Positions 1 through 7,669 of a stretch of 64,000 nt of DNA are shown piece by piece (within the stretch, counting starts at the first letter, position 1; every line of letters starts with the position of its first letter). Location: contig NZ_CAMFKO010000002.1 of assembly GCF_945957265.1 (NCBI RefSeq), forward strand, positions 186,001-250,000, read 5' to 3'. The position numbers and the translations under genes were made by a program. The notes under the pieces were generated by a model. That model was not told the origin of the DNA, did no database searches, and saw nothing but the letters and a program-made list of their open reading frames with translations. Origin of the DNA: an uncultured Dechloromonas sp. (GTDB lineage Bacteria > Pseudomonadota > Gammaproteobacteria > Burkholderiales > Rhodocyclaceae).

Positions 1-116
1 CCAGTTCGACGGCCAGCCTGAGCTTCGATGCGGCGGGGCGGGCGAGCACCGCCGCCACTGTCACGGTGGCCGGCCTGGCGATTACCGTCGAAAACGAGAC
101 CGGCTATGTTCATTGA
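1..116 (+). CDS. mshC: MshC-like minor pilin, C-terminal fragment
   Basis: Only the last 37 codons are present, so the gene begins upstream of the window. The frame ends in TGYVH followed by TGA at 114-116. It reads as a beta-strand-rich tail containing FDAAGR and ending ETGYVH, which resembles the end of GspH/MshC-type minor pilins of the MSHA (mannose-sensitive haemagglutinin) pilus. The next gene, mshD, starts inside the last codons of this one (11-base overlap), as expected in an MSHA minor-pilin operon. The identification relies on the tail motif plus the neighbours and cannot be tested further without the upstream sequence. Confidence 0.7.
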   Translation, partial: SSTASLSFDAAGRASTAATVTVAGLAITVENETGYVH

Positions 117-654
117 GCGGTCGACCAGGCTGCAGCGCGGATTGTCGCTGATCGAAGTGCTCATCTTCATCGTTATCGTCGGTGTCGGGGTGGCCGGGCT
201 GGTGTCGGTGATGAATCCCACGCTCCGCCACAGTGCCGACCCGATGCGCACCAAGCAGATGCTGGCGATTGCCGAGGCGCTGCTCAACGAAATCCTGCAT
301 CAGCCCTTTACCTGGTGCGATCCGGACGATCCGGCGGTATCGACGGCGCAATCCTATGCCGGATGCGCAACGCCGCAGAATACGGGCACTTTCACGGCCG
401 GTGAAAGCCGCCTGGGCGGGACCTTCGATAACGTGGACGACTACGGCGCCTATTCGATGGCCAACGTGACCGACGTGTCGGGAGGCAACGCAATGACCGG
501 CTATACCGCGTCGGTTCTCATCGCGCGCGCCGGTACCACCCTGGGGCTGGCCGACAATACGGCGGCGCTCAGCGTGACGGTGACTGTCTCATTCGCTGGC
601 GCCGACAATTTTTCCCTGACCGGTTACCGTTTCCGCTATGCGCCGCGCTACTGA
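106..654 (+). CDS. mshD: MSHA minor pilin MshD
   Basis: This encodes a 182-residue minor pilin. The start at 106 gives a short basic leader (MFIERSTRLQRG) followed by the class III prepilin signature LSLIEVL with Glu at +5 and a hydrophobic helix at about residues 14-35. An upstream in-frame ATG at 28 would add residues ahead of the prepilin leader and overlap mshC heavily, so 106 is preferred. The rest is a small beta-rich domain with two Cys residues (WCDP, AGCA) that could form a disulfide. The product would be cleaved by a prepilin peptidase and assembled into the MSHA pilus. It overlaps mshC by 11 bases and mshO by 17 bases, indicating one transcript. Confidence 0.85.
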   Translation: MFIERSTRLQRGLSLIEVLIFIVIVGVGVAGLVSVMNPTLRHSADPMRTKQMLAIAEALLNEILHQPFTWCDPDDPAVSTAQSYAGCATPQNTGTFTAGESRLGGTFDNVDDYGAYSMANVTDVSGGNAMTGYTASVLIARAGTTLGLADNTAALSVTVTVSFAGADNFSLTGYRFRYAPRY

Positions 655-1477
655 CCGCTCTTTCCACGGCTGGCGCCAGCGGGGATTCACGCTGGTCGAG
701 ATCATCGTCGTCATCGTCATCACCGGGGTGTTGCTGGGCATCGTCGGCATGTTCGGGCGCCGGCAGATCGACGCCTACATCGATACCGGCATTCGTGCGG
801 AATTGACCGATGCGGCCGATACCGCCGTGCGCCGCATCGCGCGCGACCTGCAGGGCGCCCTGCCCAACAGCGTGCGGCAGTCCGGCAATTTCCTCGAGTA
901 CGTTCCGATCAACGATGCGGGGCGTTACCGGGCGGAGCTGACCGGCACCGGGACCGGCAATCCGCTCGACTTCACCAGCAATACCGACAACAGCTTCGAC
1001 GTGCTCGGCCCCACCGTGAATATCGCGGCGGGCGACCAGCTGGTCGTTTTCAACCTCGGGCAGACCGGTTCCGATGTGTATGCGGGAACCAGCCGGCGGG
1101 CGGCGACGGCCGGCAACGCATTGTCCACGGTGACCTTTGCGCCTGCCGGCACGCAATTCCCGCTGGCCTCGCCGCAAAACCGCTTCCAGATCGTCGGCGC
1201 CCCGGTGACTTACGAATGCGCGGCAAATGCCGCCTCGCCGCAGTCCGGTACGGTCATCCGGCGCACCGGCTATGGTTTTCAGTCATCCGTGGCGAGCGCT
1301 CCCTGGTCGCAGGGTGGCACTTCCGCCGTTCTGGTTTCCGATGTGGCCTTCTGCTCGTTCATCTACCTCCCCGCTGTGCTGCAGCGCAACGGGCTCGTCG
1401 TCCTGCGCCTGACGCTGAGCCGCAACGGCGAGTCGGTGGAGATCATGCACCAGATCGATGTGCTGAATACGCCATGA
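638..1477 (+). CDS. mshO: MSHA minor pilin MshO
   Basis: This 279-residue GspJ/PilW-type minor pilin has the prepilin peptidase site RG|FTLVEII at about residues 15-23 and a hydrophobic helix (VVIVITGVLLGIVGMF). Glu is at +5. The body is a beta-rich globular domain with two Cys residues. MshO is thought to sit with MshD and MshP in a complex that primes pilus assembly at the tip. The gene begins inside mshD, and its stop overlaps the mshP start as ATGA (1474-1477), which implies translational coupling. Confidence 0.85.
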   Translation: MRRATDRSFHGWRQRGFTLVEIIVVIVITGVLLGIVGMFGRRQIDAYIDTGIRAELTDAADTAVRRIARDLQGALPNSVRQSGNFLEYVPINDAGRYRAELTGTGTGNPLDFTSNTDNSFDVLGPTVNIAAGDQLVVFNLGQTGSDVYAGTSRRAATAGNALSTVTFAPAGTQFPLASPQNRFQIVGAPVTYECAANAASPQSGTVIRRTGYGFQSSVASAPWSQGGTSAVLVSDVAFCSFIYLPAVLQRNGLVVLRLTLSRNGESVEIMHQIDVLNTP

Positions 1478-1935
1478 ACCGTCATTCGTTTTCTCTGGCC
1501 TGTCGTTCGCGTCAGCGCGGACTGTCGATCATCACCGGGATTTTCCTGCTGCTGCTGATGGCGACATTGGCGGCGGGTATGGTCAGCCTGACGTCCACGT
1601 CGCATGTGAATATCGCCGCCGACATCGGCGGGGCGCGGGCCTACCAGGCGGCGCGGGCCGGCGCGGAGTGGGGGATGTACCAGCTCGACCCGGATGCCCA
1701 GTTTGCTGCCTTGCCGCCCTGCGTGAGCGGCAACCCGCCGATCCCCGGCCATCAGGTCAATGTCGCTTGCCAAAGCTGGGATACCACCGAGGGCGGGCGG
1801 CAGGTTCGCATCTACCGGATCAGTTCGCGGGCCACGGCCAATGGCGCCAAGGCGCCGGGCATCGAGCGGCTGGTCGAGGTGACGGTCGAGAAATGCCGCG
1901 ATGCGACGATAGTCGCTGCCCCTTATGACTGCTGA
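1474..1935 (+). CDS. mshP: MSHA minor pilin-like protein MshP
   Basis: The start at 1474 overlaps the mshO stop and gives 153 residues: a basic leader ending QRG, then LSIITGIF and a long hydrophobic helix. Unlike MshD and MshO, the residue at +5 after the predicted cleavage is Thr rather than Glu. In type II secretion GspK, loss of Glu5 goes with being the tip-most pseudopilin, so MshP may cap the pilus and present MshQ. The C-terminal half has Cys residues at PPCVSG, VACQSW, EKCR and the last residue. An in-frame extension upstream to 1216 has no pilin leader and lies inside mshO, so it was rejected. Confidence 0.85.
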   Translation: MNRHSFSLACRSRQRGLSIITGIFLLLLMATLAAGMVSLTSTSHVNIAADIGGARAYQAARAGAEWGMYQLDPDAQFAALPPCVSGNPPIPGHQVNVACQSWDTTEGGRQVRIYRISSRATANGAKAPGIERLVEVTVEKCRDATIVAAPYDC

Positions 1936-1946
1936 AAAGGCTACCC

Positions 1947-4900
1947 ATGACCTGGATTGACGGGATGAAACGCCTCGGCTCACCGTGCGGCCTGTCCGCC
2001 CGTTTTTTCCGGACTGTCGGGGTGGGCGCATTGCTCGGCGTGGCGGCGAGTTTTGGTGCCAGCGCGGCGGTCGTGCAGTTGAATTCCTCCGGTGGCACGA
2101 GCACCACGGACGGGTTGCGCATCTATATCGAAGACACCACGAAGATGCAGGTCATCCGGCGCAACAGCAGTGGAACCTCGGCCGGTCAGCTGTACAGCCC
2201 TTCGGCTACGCCGCCGAGCAACAGCCTGGACAACGGCATATTCCTGCGCGCCAACGGCACGATATATGGCCCTTCCCATAGCGTGGGCAACGGTATTTCG
2301 CCGACCAACTACAGTACGCGCAGCGTGAGCGGCCCGACCCCGGCCAATCCCATCGCCAACGGAACGACTCAGACGGCAACGGCGAACTACGGGATTACCA
2401 ACGGGCCACAGATGTCGATCGAGTATCGCTACCTGCGGCCTTATGACTTCGTGACCATCAGCGTCACGCTGGTGATTCCCAGCGGGTATGCCGTCAATGC
2501 CGGCAACCCGGTGCGCTACTACCACGCGATCGATACCTATCTCGGGGGGAGCGACAACGGCTGTGGCGTGACCTATGTGGATGCCGCGGGGAGCCGGGTG
2601 GTCGGCACCTATCCGCCGGCATCCGGGACGAGCTGCCCGTCGAGCACCAGCATTCCGTCCGGGGTCAGTATCGTCGAGTCTTTCCGCGAGCGTAGCGGCG
2701 GGGCGTTTTCCCGCTACTGCACGTCGCTGTGGAGCGATTTCTGGGATACCTCGAATCCGTATGCGGCCTGTTCGATCTTCAACCCGACCAGCCTGCCCAA
2801 TACGGTTTCCACCTCGTACCAGGATACCGGGGTGGCCATCGAGTACGATTTCACCGCGGCCGGTACCTACACCTTCTCGTATGACTTCGTGATCGGCTCG
2901 CCGGCTGTTCCGCCTTACGACCACATCGAACTGCAATACACCCCGGGCGGCAATCTGTGCACCTTTCCCGTGAAGGTGCTCGGGTGCACCTCGGGGACTG
3001 TCCCGTGTCCGGCCGGCAGCGAAGTCAATGCCAACCTGACGGGGACGCTCACTGCCAGCGGCGGCGGTGGCGTCACCTGGACGCCGTCGGCCAATTTCAC
3101 GATCGTTTCGGGAACGCCGACGGCAACCGTCAATGCCCAGCCGCTGGCGCCGGGCGGAACGATCACCCTAGGGGCGACCGGGCTCAGCTCGGTGCCGCTG
3201 AATGGCGTCAAATGCTGGGATGGGAGCGGCACGAGCTGTACCTTCACCTTGCCCAATATCGGCTGCTTCGCCTCGGACCTCGATGCCTGCAGCAACCTGA
3301 CGGGCAGCCCGGCGCGTTGCGCGGCGACCGGGAACCGCCTCTACACCAAGGTGGTCGGGCAGGCGATGAGCTTTGATCTGGTCGCGCTGACCGGTTCGCC
3401 GAAAGCGGTCGATAGCAGTTTCAACAGCGGGTCGGGGAATCCGGTCAGCGTCGACCTGGTCAGCAGCAGCGGGACGGCGATCAACGCGACGACCCGCTGC
3501 CCGACCGCCTCGCCGACCACGGTAGCCGGGGTGGCGGGGCAGACCATCGCTTTCACGTCGGGGCGTCCGGCAACGGCGACTACCTACACGGTGCCGGCGG
3601 GGCAGAACACCCAGGCCCTGCGCAATGTGTGGGTCCGCTTCAATCAGGGGGCGGGCGGCACCTTCTGCTCGAACGACCGCTTCGCCATCCGGCCGGCCGA
3701 CTTCACGTCGATTACGTCGTCCAATGCCAATGCCGACGGCACCGGGGCCAGCGCCACGGCCACCCCCATCGTCAAGGCGGGCGCCGCTTTCTCGCTCACC
3801 GCGAATACCGGGGCGCCCGGCTACGACGGTACGCCGGGGGTCTCGCCGAGCCTGATCGAATGGATAGGCATGCCGGTGCGGGTCGGTACGCTGGCCGGCT
3901 CCTTCACGAGCGCCGCCAGTGTTTCTACGGGCGACGGGGCGTCCGGCTCGGCCTTTACCTACGACGAGGTCGGCTATTTCCGCTTCCAGCCCTACGGCGT
4001 GTACGACGCGACCTTCACCAGCGCCTACCAGGACGCGTTGGATACGGTGTGCGTCAACACGGCGCCCAACGATTTTGCCAATACGCCCAATGCCGCCGGC
4101 AAGGTCGGGTGCAAGTTCGGCAATACGGCGGCCAGCGGCTATGTCGGCCGTTTCTATCCGGATCATTTCGACACGACGGTGACCCAGGCCTGCGTGGCGG
4201 GGGCCTTCACCTATTCAGGCCAGCCCTTCACCGTGCAGGTGGCGGCCCGCAATGCGGCCGGGGCGACCACCATGAACTACCACGGCACGACGGCAACGGC
4301 GTTCTCCAAGGCCACCACCCTGTCGGCTCGGGATGCGGGCGATAGCGCGGCCAATCCGGGGCCGGGCAGCTTCACGGCGGGGAGCAGTATGGCGGCAACC
4401 CTGTTCGCCAACGGCGTGGCGACGACGACCTTGCCGACTTATCAATTCACCGCGGCGAACACGGTCCCGACGGTTGTCCGGGTGCGCGCCATTGATGCAG
4501 AGGGCGTGAGCTCGCTGCGCACGGCGCCGGCCACGACTGTCGAGGGAACGACGAGCGTGCGTAGCGGCCGCCTGCTGTTGAGCAACGCCTACGGCAGCGA
4601 ACTGCTGCCCCTCGCCGTGCCGGCAAGGGTGCAGTATTGGTCGAGCAATGGCTGGATGGTCAATGCCGCCGACAGCTGCACGACCTTGACCGTGCCGACA
4701 TCGGCCAATAACGGCCTGACCAACACCTTGCGCACCAAGACCACGGCCACCCTCTCTTCGCCGCTGGTGGCCGGCGATTCGCGCCTTCGCCTGTCGGCGC
4801 CGGGTGCCGGAAATGCCGGTCTGGTCGATGTTTCCGGCAATATCCTGCGGGGTGCCAGCACCTGGCTGACCCTGCCGGCACCGACGGCGCGTGCGTGTTT

Positions 4901-4952
4901 CGGTTCCTGTGGTCCGCGCTCCACGGTGATCTATTTTCGCGAAAGCTATTGA
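1947..4952 (+). CDS. mshQ: MSHA tip/adhesin protein MshQ (DUF6701-like)
   Basis: This 1001-residue protein is exported. It has a basic N-terminus, then a hydrophobic stretch ending ASFGASAA near residue 41. The mature part is rich in Ser, Thr, Gly and Ala with many scattered Cys, as in large disulfide-bonded extracellular proteins. The C-terminal third carries GRFYPDHF at about residue 735 and ends with IYFRESY, both typical of the DUF6701 region of MshQ. MshQ is the last gene of the MSHA minor-pilin group and is a likely tip adhesin. It starts 11 bases after mshP. Ligand specificity cannot be read from the sequence. No frameshift or stop interrupts it. Confidence 0.8.
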   Translation: MTWIDGMKRLGSPCGLSARFFRTVGVGALLGVAASFGASAAVVQLNSSGGTSTTDGLRIYIEDTTKMQVIRRNSSGTSAGQLYSPSATPPSNSLDNGIFLRANGTIYGPSHSVGNGISPTNYSTRSVSGPTPANPIANGTTQTATANYGITNGPQMSIEYRYLRPYDFVTISVTLVIPSGYAVNAGNPVRYYHAIDTYLGGSDNGCGVTYVDAAGSRVVGTYPPASGTSCPSSTSIPSGVSIVESFRERSGGAFSRYCTSLWSDFWDTSNPYAACSIFNPTSLPNTVSTSYQDTGVAIEYDFTAAGTYTFSYDFVIGSPAVPPYDHIELQYTPGGNLCTFPVKVLGCTSGTVPCPAGSEVNANLTGTLTASGGGGVTWTPSANFTIVSGTPTATVNAQPLAPGGTITLGATGLSSVPLNGVKCWDGSGTSCTFTLPNIGCFASDLDACSNLTGSPARCAATGNRLYTKVVGQAMSFDLVALTGSPKAVDSSFNSGSGNPVSVDLVSSSGTAINATTRCPTASPTTVAGVAGQTIAFTSGRPATATTYTVPAGQNTQALRNVWVRFNQGAGGTFCSNDRFAIRPADFTSITSSNANADGTGASATATPIVKAGAAFSLTANTGAPGYDGTPGVSPSLIEWIGMPVRVGTLAGSFTSAASVSTGDGASGSAFTYDEVGYFRFQPYGVYDATFTSAYQDALDTVCVNTAPNDFANTPNAAGKVGCKFGNTAASGYVGRFYPDHFDTTVTQACVAGAFTYSGQPFTVQVAARNAAGATTMNYHGTTATAFSKATTLSARDAGDSAANPGPGSFTAGSSMAATLFANGVATTTLPTYQFTAANTVPTVVRVRAIDAEGVSSLRTAPATTVEGTTSVRSGRLLLSNAYGSELLPLAVPARVQYWSSNGWMVNAADSCTTLTVPTSANNGLTNTLRTKTTATLSSPLVAGDSRLRLSAPGAGNAGLVDVSGNILRGASTWLTLPAPTARACFGSCGPRSTVIYFRESY

Positions 4953-4964
4953 GCAAAAAAACCA

Positions 4965-4993
4965 TTGAAAAATAATGCGTTGCTGGCTATCCT
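4965..4993 (+). promoter_or_regulatory. candidate sigma-70 promoter for mshI-mshN
   Basis: TTGAAA at 4965-4970 (5/6 to the -35 consensus), a 17-base spacer and TATCCT at 4988-4993 (4/6) lie in the 68-base gap between mshQ and mshI. This is the only real gap in the MSHA cluster, so the assembly half may have its own promoter. This is sequence matching only. Confidence 0.4.
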
Positions 4994-5020
4994 TCTGAAA
5001 AAACTTAAGGTATTTGGAGC

Positions 5021-5947
5021 ATGTGGCCGAATTTAGGGGCAAAACGTGTGGAAGGATGGATGTCGGTTGTCCGCACGGGCGATCGCATCGATCTTGCGCA
5101 TGTCATTTTTCCCGTCGGCAAGCGCCCGGAAATCCGTTTGTGCGAATCCTTCAGGGTCGAAGGCGCCGAGGGCGATGCGCTGGCGCGCCTGGCGCAGAGC
5201 CGGGGCTTGAAGCGCTATCGTTGCGCTTCGCTGCTCGGCGAAAACCAGTACCGCATGGCGCAGCTGGAGTCTCCTGCCGTGCCGCTTGAGGAGCGGGTTC
5301 AAGCCCTGCGCTGGCGCTTGAAGGACATGGTCGACTTCCCGGTCGACGGCGCCGCCATCGCGGTTGCCGATATCCCTACCGAGGGCGGGCGGCAGGCCAA
5401 CGTATTCGCCGTTATCGCCCCCCAATCGGTGGTTGCCGGGAAAATGGCCGCTTTCCATGCGGCCCGCGTGCCCCTGGAGGCGATCGACATCCCGGAAATG
5501 GCCGTGCGCAACGTGGCGGCACTGTTCGAGGAGCCCAACCGGGGCCTGGCGTTTTTGGTCATGCAGGCTGGCGAAAGCCTGTTGACCATCAGTTTTGGCG
5601 GCGAACTCTACCTTTCCAGGCAAATCGAGGTCTCGGCCCAGGGGCTGGCCGATGCGGACACCGAACGCCGGCAGCAGATGCTCGAGCGCCTGGCACTCGA
5701 GCTGCAGCGCACGCTCGACAATTTCGACCGCCAGTACGGTTTCATTTCCGTGTCGCGCCTGCTGGTCTGTTCGGAATTCGATACCGATGGCACGGTGGCC
5801 GCGCTGGCGCAGAATCTCTATTTGCCGGTCCAGGCCGCCAATCTGTCCATGGTGGCCGCCTTCGACGGCATTCCCGAACTGCGTTCGAGCGAGCGACAGG
5901 CGCAAAGCCTGCTGGCCATCGGTGCGGCCCTGAGGGGCGACGCGTGA
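5021..5947 (+). CDS. mshI: MSHA biogenesis protein MshI (PilM-like)
   Basis: This is a 308-residue soluble protein without a signal peptide or membrane helix. Its position before PilN-like and PilO-like genes and its content suggest a PilM/MshI actin-like protein that binds the cytoplasmic tail of the PilN-like partner and ties the cytoplasmic motor to the periplasmic alignment complex. The C-terminal part (LARLALELQRTLDNFDRQY, then LLVCSEFD) resembles the second actin-like subdomain of MshI. The start at 5021 is chosen because KRVEGWMSV matches the early part of this family; the nearby GGAG sits only one base from the ATG, while AAGG at 5007-5010 is better spaced. The stop overlaps the next start as GTGA. 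Confidence 0.75.
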   Translation: MWPNLGAKRVEGWMSVVRTGDRIDLAHVIFPVGKRPEIRLCESFRVEGAEGDALARLAQSRGLKRYRCASLLGENQYRMAQLESPAVPLEERVQALRWRLKDMVDFPVDGAAIAVADIPTEGGRQANVFAVIAPQSVVAGKMAAFHAARVPLEAIDIPEMAVRNVAALFEEPNRGLAFLVMQAGESLLTISFGGELYLSRQIEVSAQGLADADTERRQQMLERLALELQRTLDNFDRQYGFISVSRLLVCSEFDTDGTVAALAQNLYLPVQAANLSMVAAFDGIPELRSSERQAQSLLAIGAALRGDA

Positions 5948-6609
5948 GCCAGCAGATCAACCTGCTGCTCCCCGAGCTGAAGCCGCGCTTTGACTGGCTC
6001 GCCTTGCCGGTCGTGGCGGGCGCCGGATTGCTGGGTTTGCTGGCCGTCGTGGTGCTGGCGAGTGCGGCGGCGTGGCGGCTCGATGCCCTGAAGGCGCGCG
6101 AGGGAGCCTTGCGCGGCGAGTTGGCGACGCTGCAGCAACAGGTTCAATCGCTCGGCCAGCGTCTGGGCGAGCGCAAGGGCGATGCCCTGCTCGACCAGCA
6201 GCTGGAGTCGGCCAGGACGGGCGTTGCCCAGCGCCAGCAGGTGTTGACTATCGTGGCCGAGGGCGACCTGCCGGCCAGCCAGGCGTACTCCGGCCTGTTC
6301 CAGGGCTTTTCCCGCCAGGTGGTCGAGGGCGCCTGGCTGACCGGCTTCGGCTTTGCCGAAAAAGACATCGAGATTCGGGGGCGTTTGAGCGATCCGGCCC
6401 TGCTGCCCGCCTACATCGGCCGTCTGAATGGCGAACCGGCTTTTGCCGGGCGGCGTTTCGCAACGCTCGACATGAAAGCGGTTGATCCGGCCGCCGAACG
6501 GCGCGATGCCGCGCCCGGAATCCCGCCGGCGGCGAACGCGCCCGTTCGCCCGGCGTTGCCGCGTTACACCGAGTTTGTGTTGCGTACCGCAGCGGAGAAG
6601 TCGCCATGA
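5944..6609 (+). CDS. PilN-like MSHA assembly protein
   Basis: This 221-residue bitopic membrane protein has the N-terminus SQQINLLLPEL, which matches the PilN signature INLLP that inserts into PilM. A transmembrane helix follows at about residues 20-43, then a coiled-coil stretch (about 45-100) and a small ferredoxin-like domain. It would form the inner-membrane alignment complex with MshI, MshJ and MshK under the secretin. Start is GTG in a GTGA overlap with mshI; the end overlaps mshJ as ATGA. Some annotations call this position MshI2, so no symbol is assigned. The C-terminal tail is Pro/Ala rich. Confidence 0.75.
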   Translation: MSQQINLLLPELKPRFDWLALPVVAGAGLLGLLAVVVLASAAAWRLDALKAREGALRGELATLQQQVQSLGQRLGERKGDALLDQQLESARTGVAQRQQVLTIVAEGDLPASQAYSGLFQGFSRQVVEGAWLTGFGFAEKDIEIRGRLSDPALLPAYIGRLNGEPAFAGRRFATLDMKAVDPAAERRDAAPGIPPAANAPVRPALPRYTEFVLRTAAEKSP

Positions 6610-7286
6610 GCTTGCGCCAGTCCTGGTCGCGCCTGAACGATCGCTACGTCGCCATGACGCAGCGCGAACGCCTGCTGGTTGCATTGGCGATCGTCTTCGG
6701 TCCGTTGCTGATCGGCTACACCCTCTTCGTCGATCCCCCGAGGGCGCGGGCCAGGGGGCTGGAAACGACGCTGGCCGGCGAAAGCGCCAGCGCGGCGCGC
6801 CTGCAGGCCGAGGTGGCGGGCATGCAACAGCAGTTGGCCATCGACCCCGACGCCGGTCGCAAGGCCGACCTCGCTGCCTTGACGGCCGAGCGCGGCAAGC
6901 TGGACGAGCAGCTGCGCCAGTTCAGTTCGGTTCTCGTCCGTCCCGAGCAAATGAACGGTCTGCTGGAAAGCCTGCTGTCCCGCCATGCCGGCTTGCGCCT
7001 GGTCAGCCTGAAGACACTGGCGCCGCAAAGCGTCCTGCCGGTCGCGGCGCCGAAGGAAGGCGAAGCCAGGCCGGCCGAACGCAGTTTCGACCTGTTCCGG
7101 CACGGCGTCGAAATCCGGCTGGAAGGAAACTACGGGCAGTTGCAGGCCTATCTGGGCCAGCTCGAGAAGCTGCAGCAGAAGCTGCTCTGGGGACCGCTCA
7201 GCTATCGCGTGATCGACTATCCGCGTGCCGAAATGACCCTGGTTGTCTATACCCTGAGTCCCGACAAGACATGGCTGGCCTTATGA
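6606..7286 (+). CDS. mshJ: MSHA biogenesis protein MshJ (PilO-like)
   Basis: This 226-residue bitopic protein has a short cytoplasmic tail, a transmembrane helix at about residues 22-40 (RLLVALAIVFGPLLIGYTLF), a coiled coil at about 45-110 and a compact periplasmic domain. Length, order and topology match PilO/MshJ, the partner of the PilN-like protein in the alignment complex. It is joined to its neighbours by 4-base ATGA overlaps on both sides, so the ratio of the subunits is probably set by coupled translation. Confidence 0.75.
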   Translation: MSLRQSWSRLNDRYVAMTQRERLLVALAIVFGPLLIGYTLFVDPPRARARGLETTLAGESASAARLQAEVAGMQQQLAIDPDAGRKADLAALTAERGKLDEQLRQFSSVLVRPEQMNGLLESLLSRHAGLRLVSLKTLAPQSVLPVAAPKEGEARPAERSFDLFRHGVEIRLEGNYGQLQAYLGQLEKLQQKLLWGPLSYRVIDYPRAEMTLVVYTLSPDKTWLAL

Positions 7287-7669
7287 GACTGTTCGCCCTG
7301 GCCTGCATCGCCTTCTGCTCGGCGGCTCATGCCCAGTCGGCCGACCCGACGCGCCCGCCGGCCAACTGGCTGGCTCCGCAGGAGGGGGCGGCCGGCGACG
7401 GCGACGGCAATGCCGGCGGCCTTCGCCTGCAGTCGGTGCTGATGCCGCAGGGCGGCAGGCCCGTGGCGGTAATCGGCGGCAAGACGGTGCCCTTGGGCGG
7501 CAAGCTGGGCGGCGCGACCCTGATCCGCCTGAACGAACGCGAAGCGGTGTTGCAGGGAGTGGATGGCGTGACCCATCTGTATCTGACGCCCGATGTCCAA
7601 AAACAGATGATTGTGATGCCTGCTGCCGGCAAGGCGGCCAAGTCAGGGCAAGTAAAGGGGCTCCCATGA
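7283..7669 (+). CDS. mshK: MSHA biogenesis protein MshK (PilP-like)
   Basis: The start at 7283 overlaps the mshJ stop and gives 128 residues with a clear signal peptide (MRLFALACIAFCSAAHA) and a mature start at QSADPTRPP. The ADPTRPP motif is common in MshK proteins. The rest is a small beta-rich domain that resembles the PilP/GspC homology region, which contacts the secretin. A longer open frame upstream exists but lies wholly inside mshJ and the PilN-like gene. The stop overlaps mshL as ATGA. Confidence 0.75.
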   Translation: MRLFALACIAFCSAAHAQSADPTRPPANWLAPQEGAAGDGDGNAGGLRLQSVLMPQGGRPVAVIGGKTVPLGGKLGGATLIRLNEREAVLQGVDGVTHLYLTPDVQKQMIVMPAAGKAAKSGQVKGLP

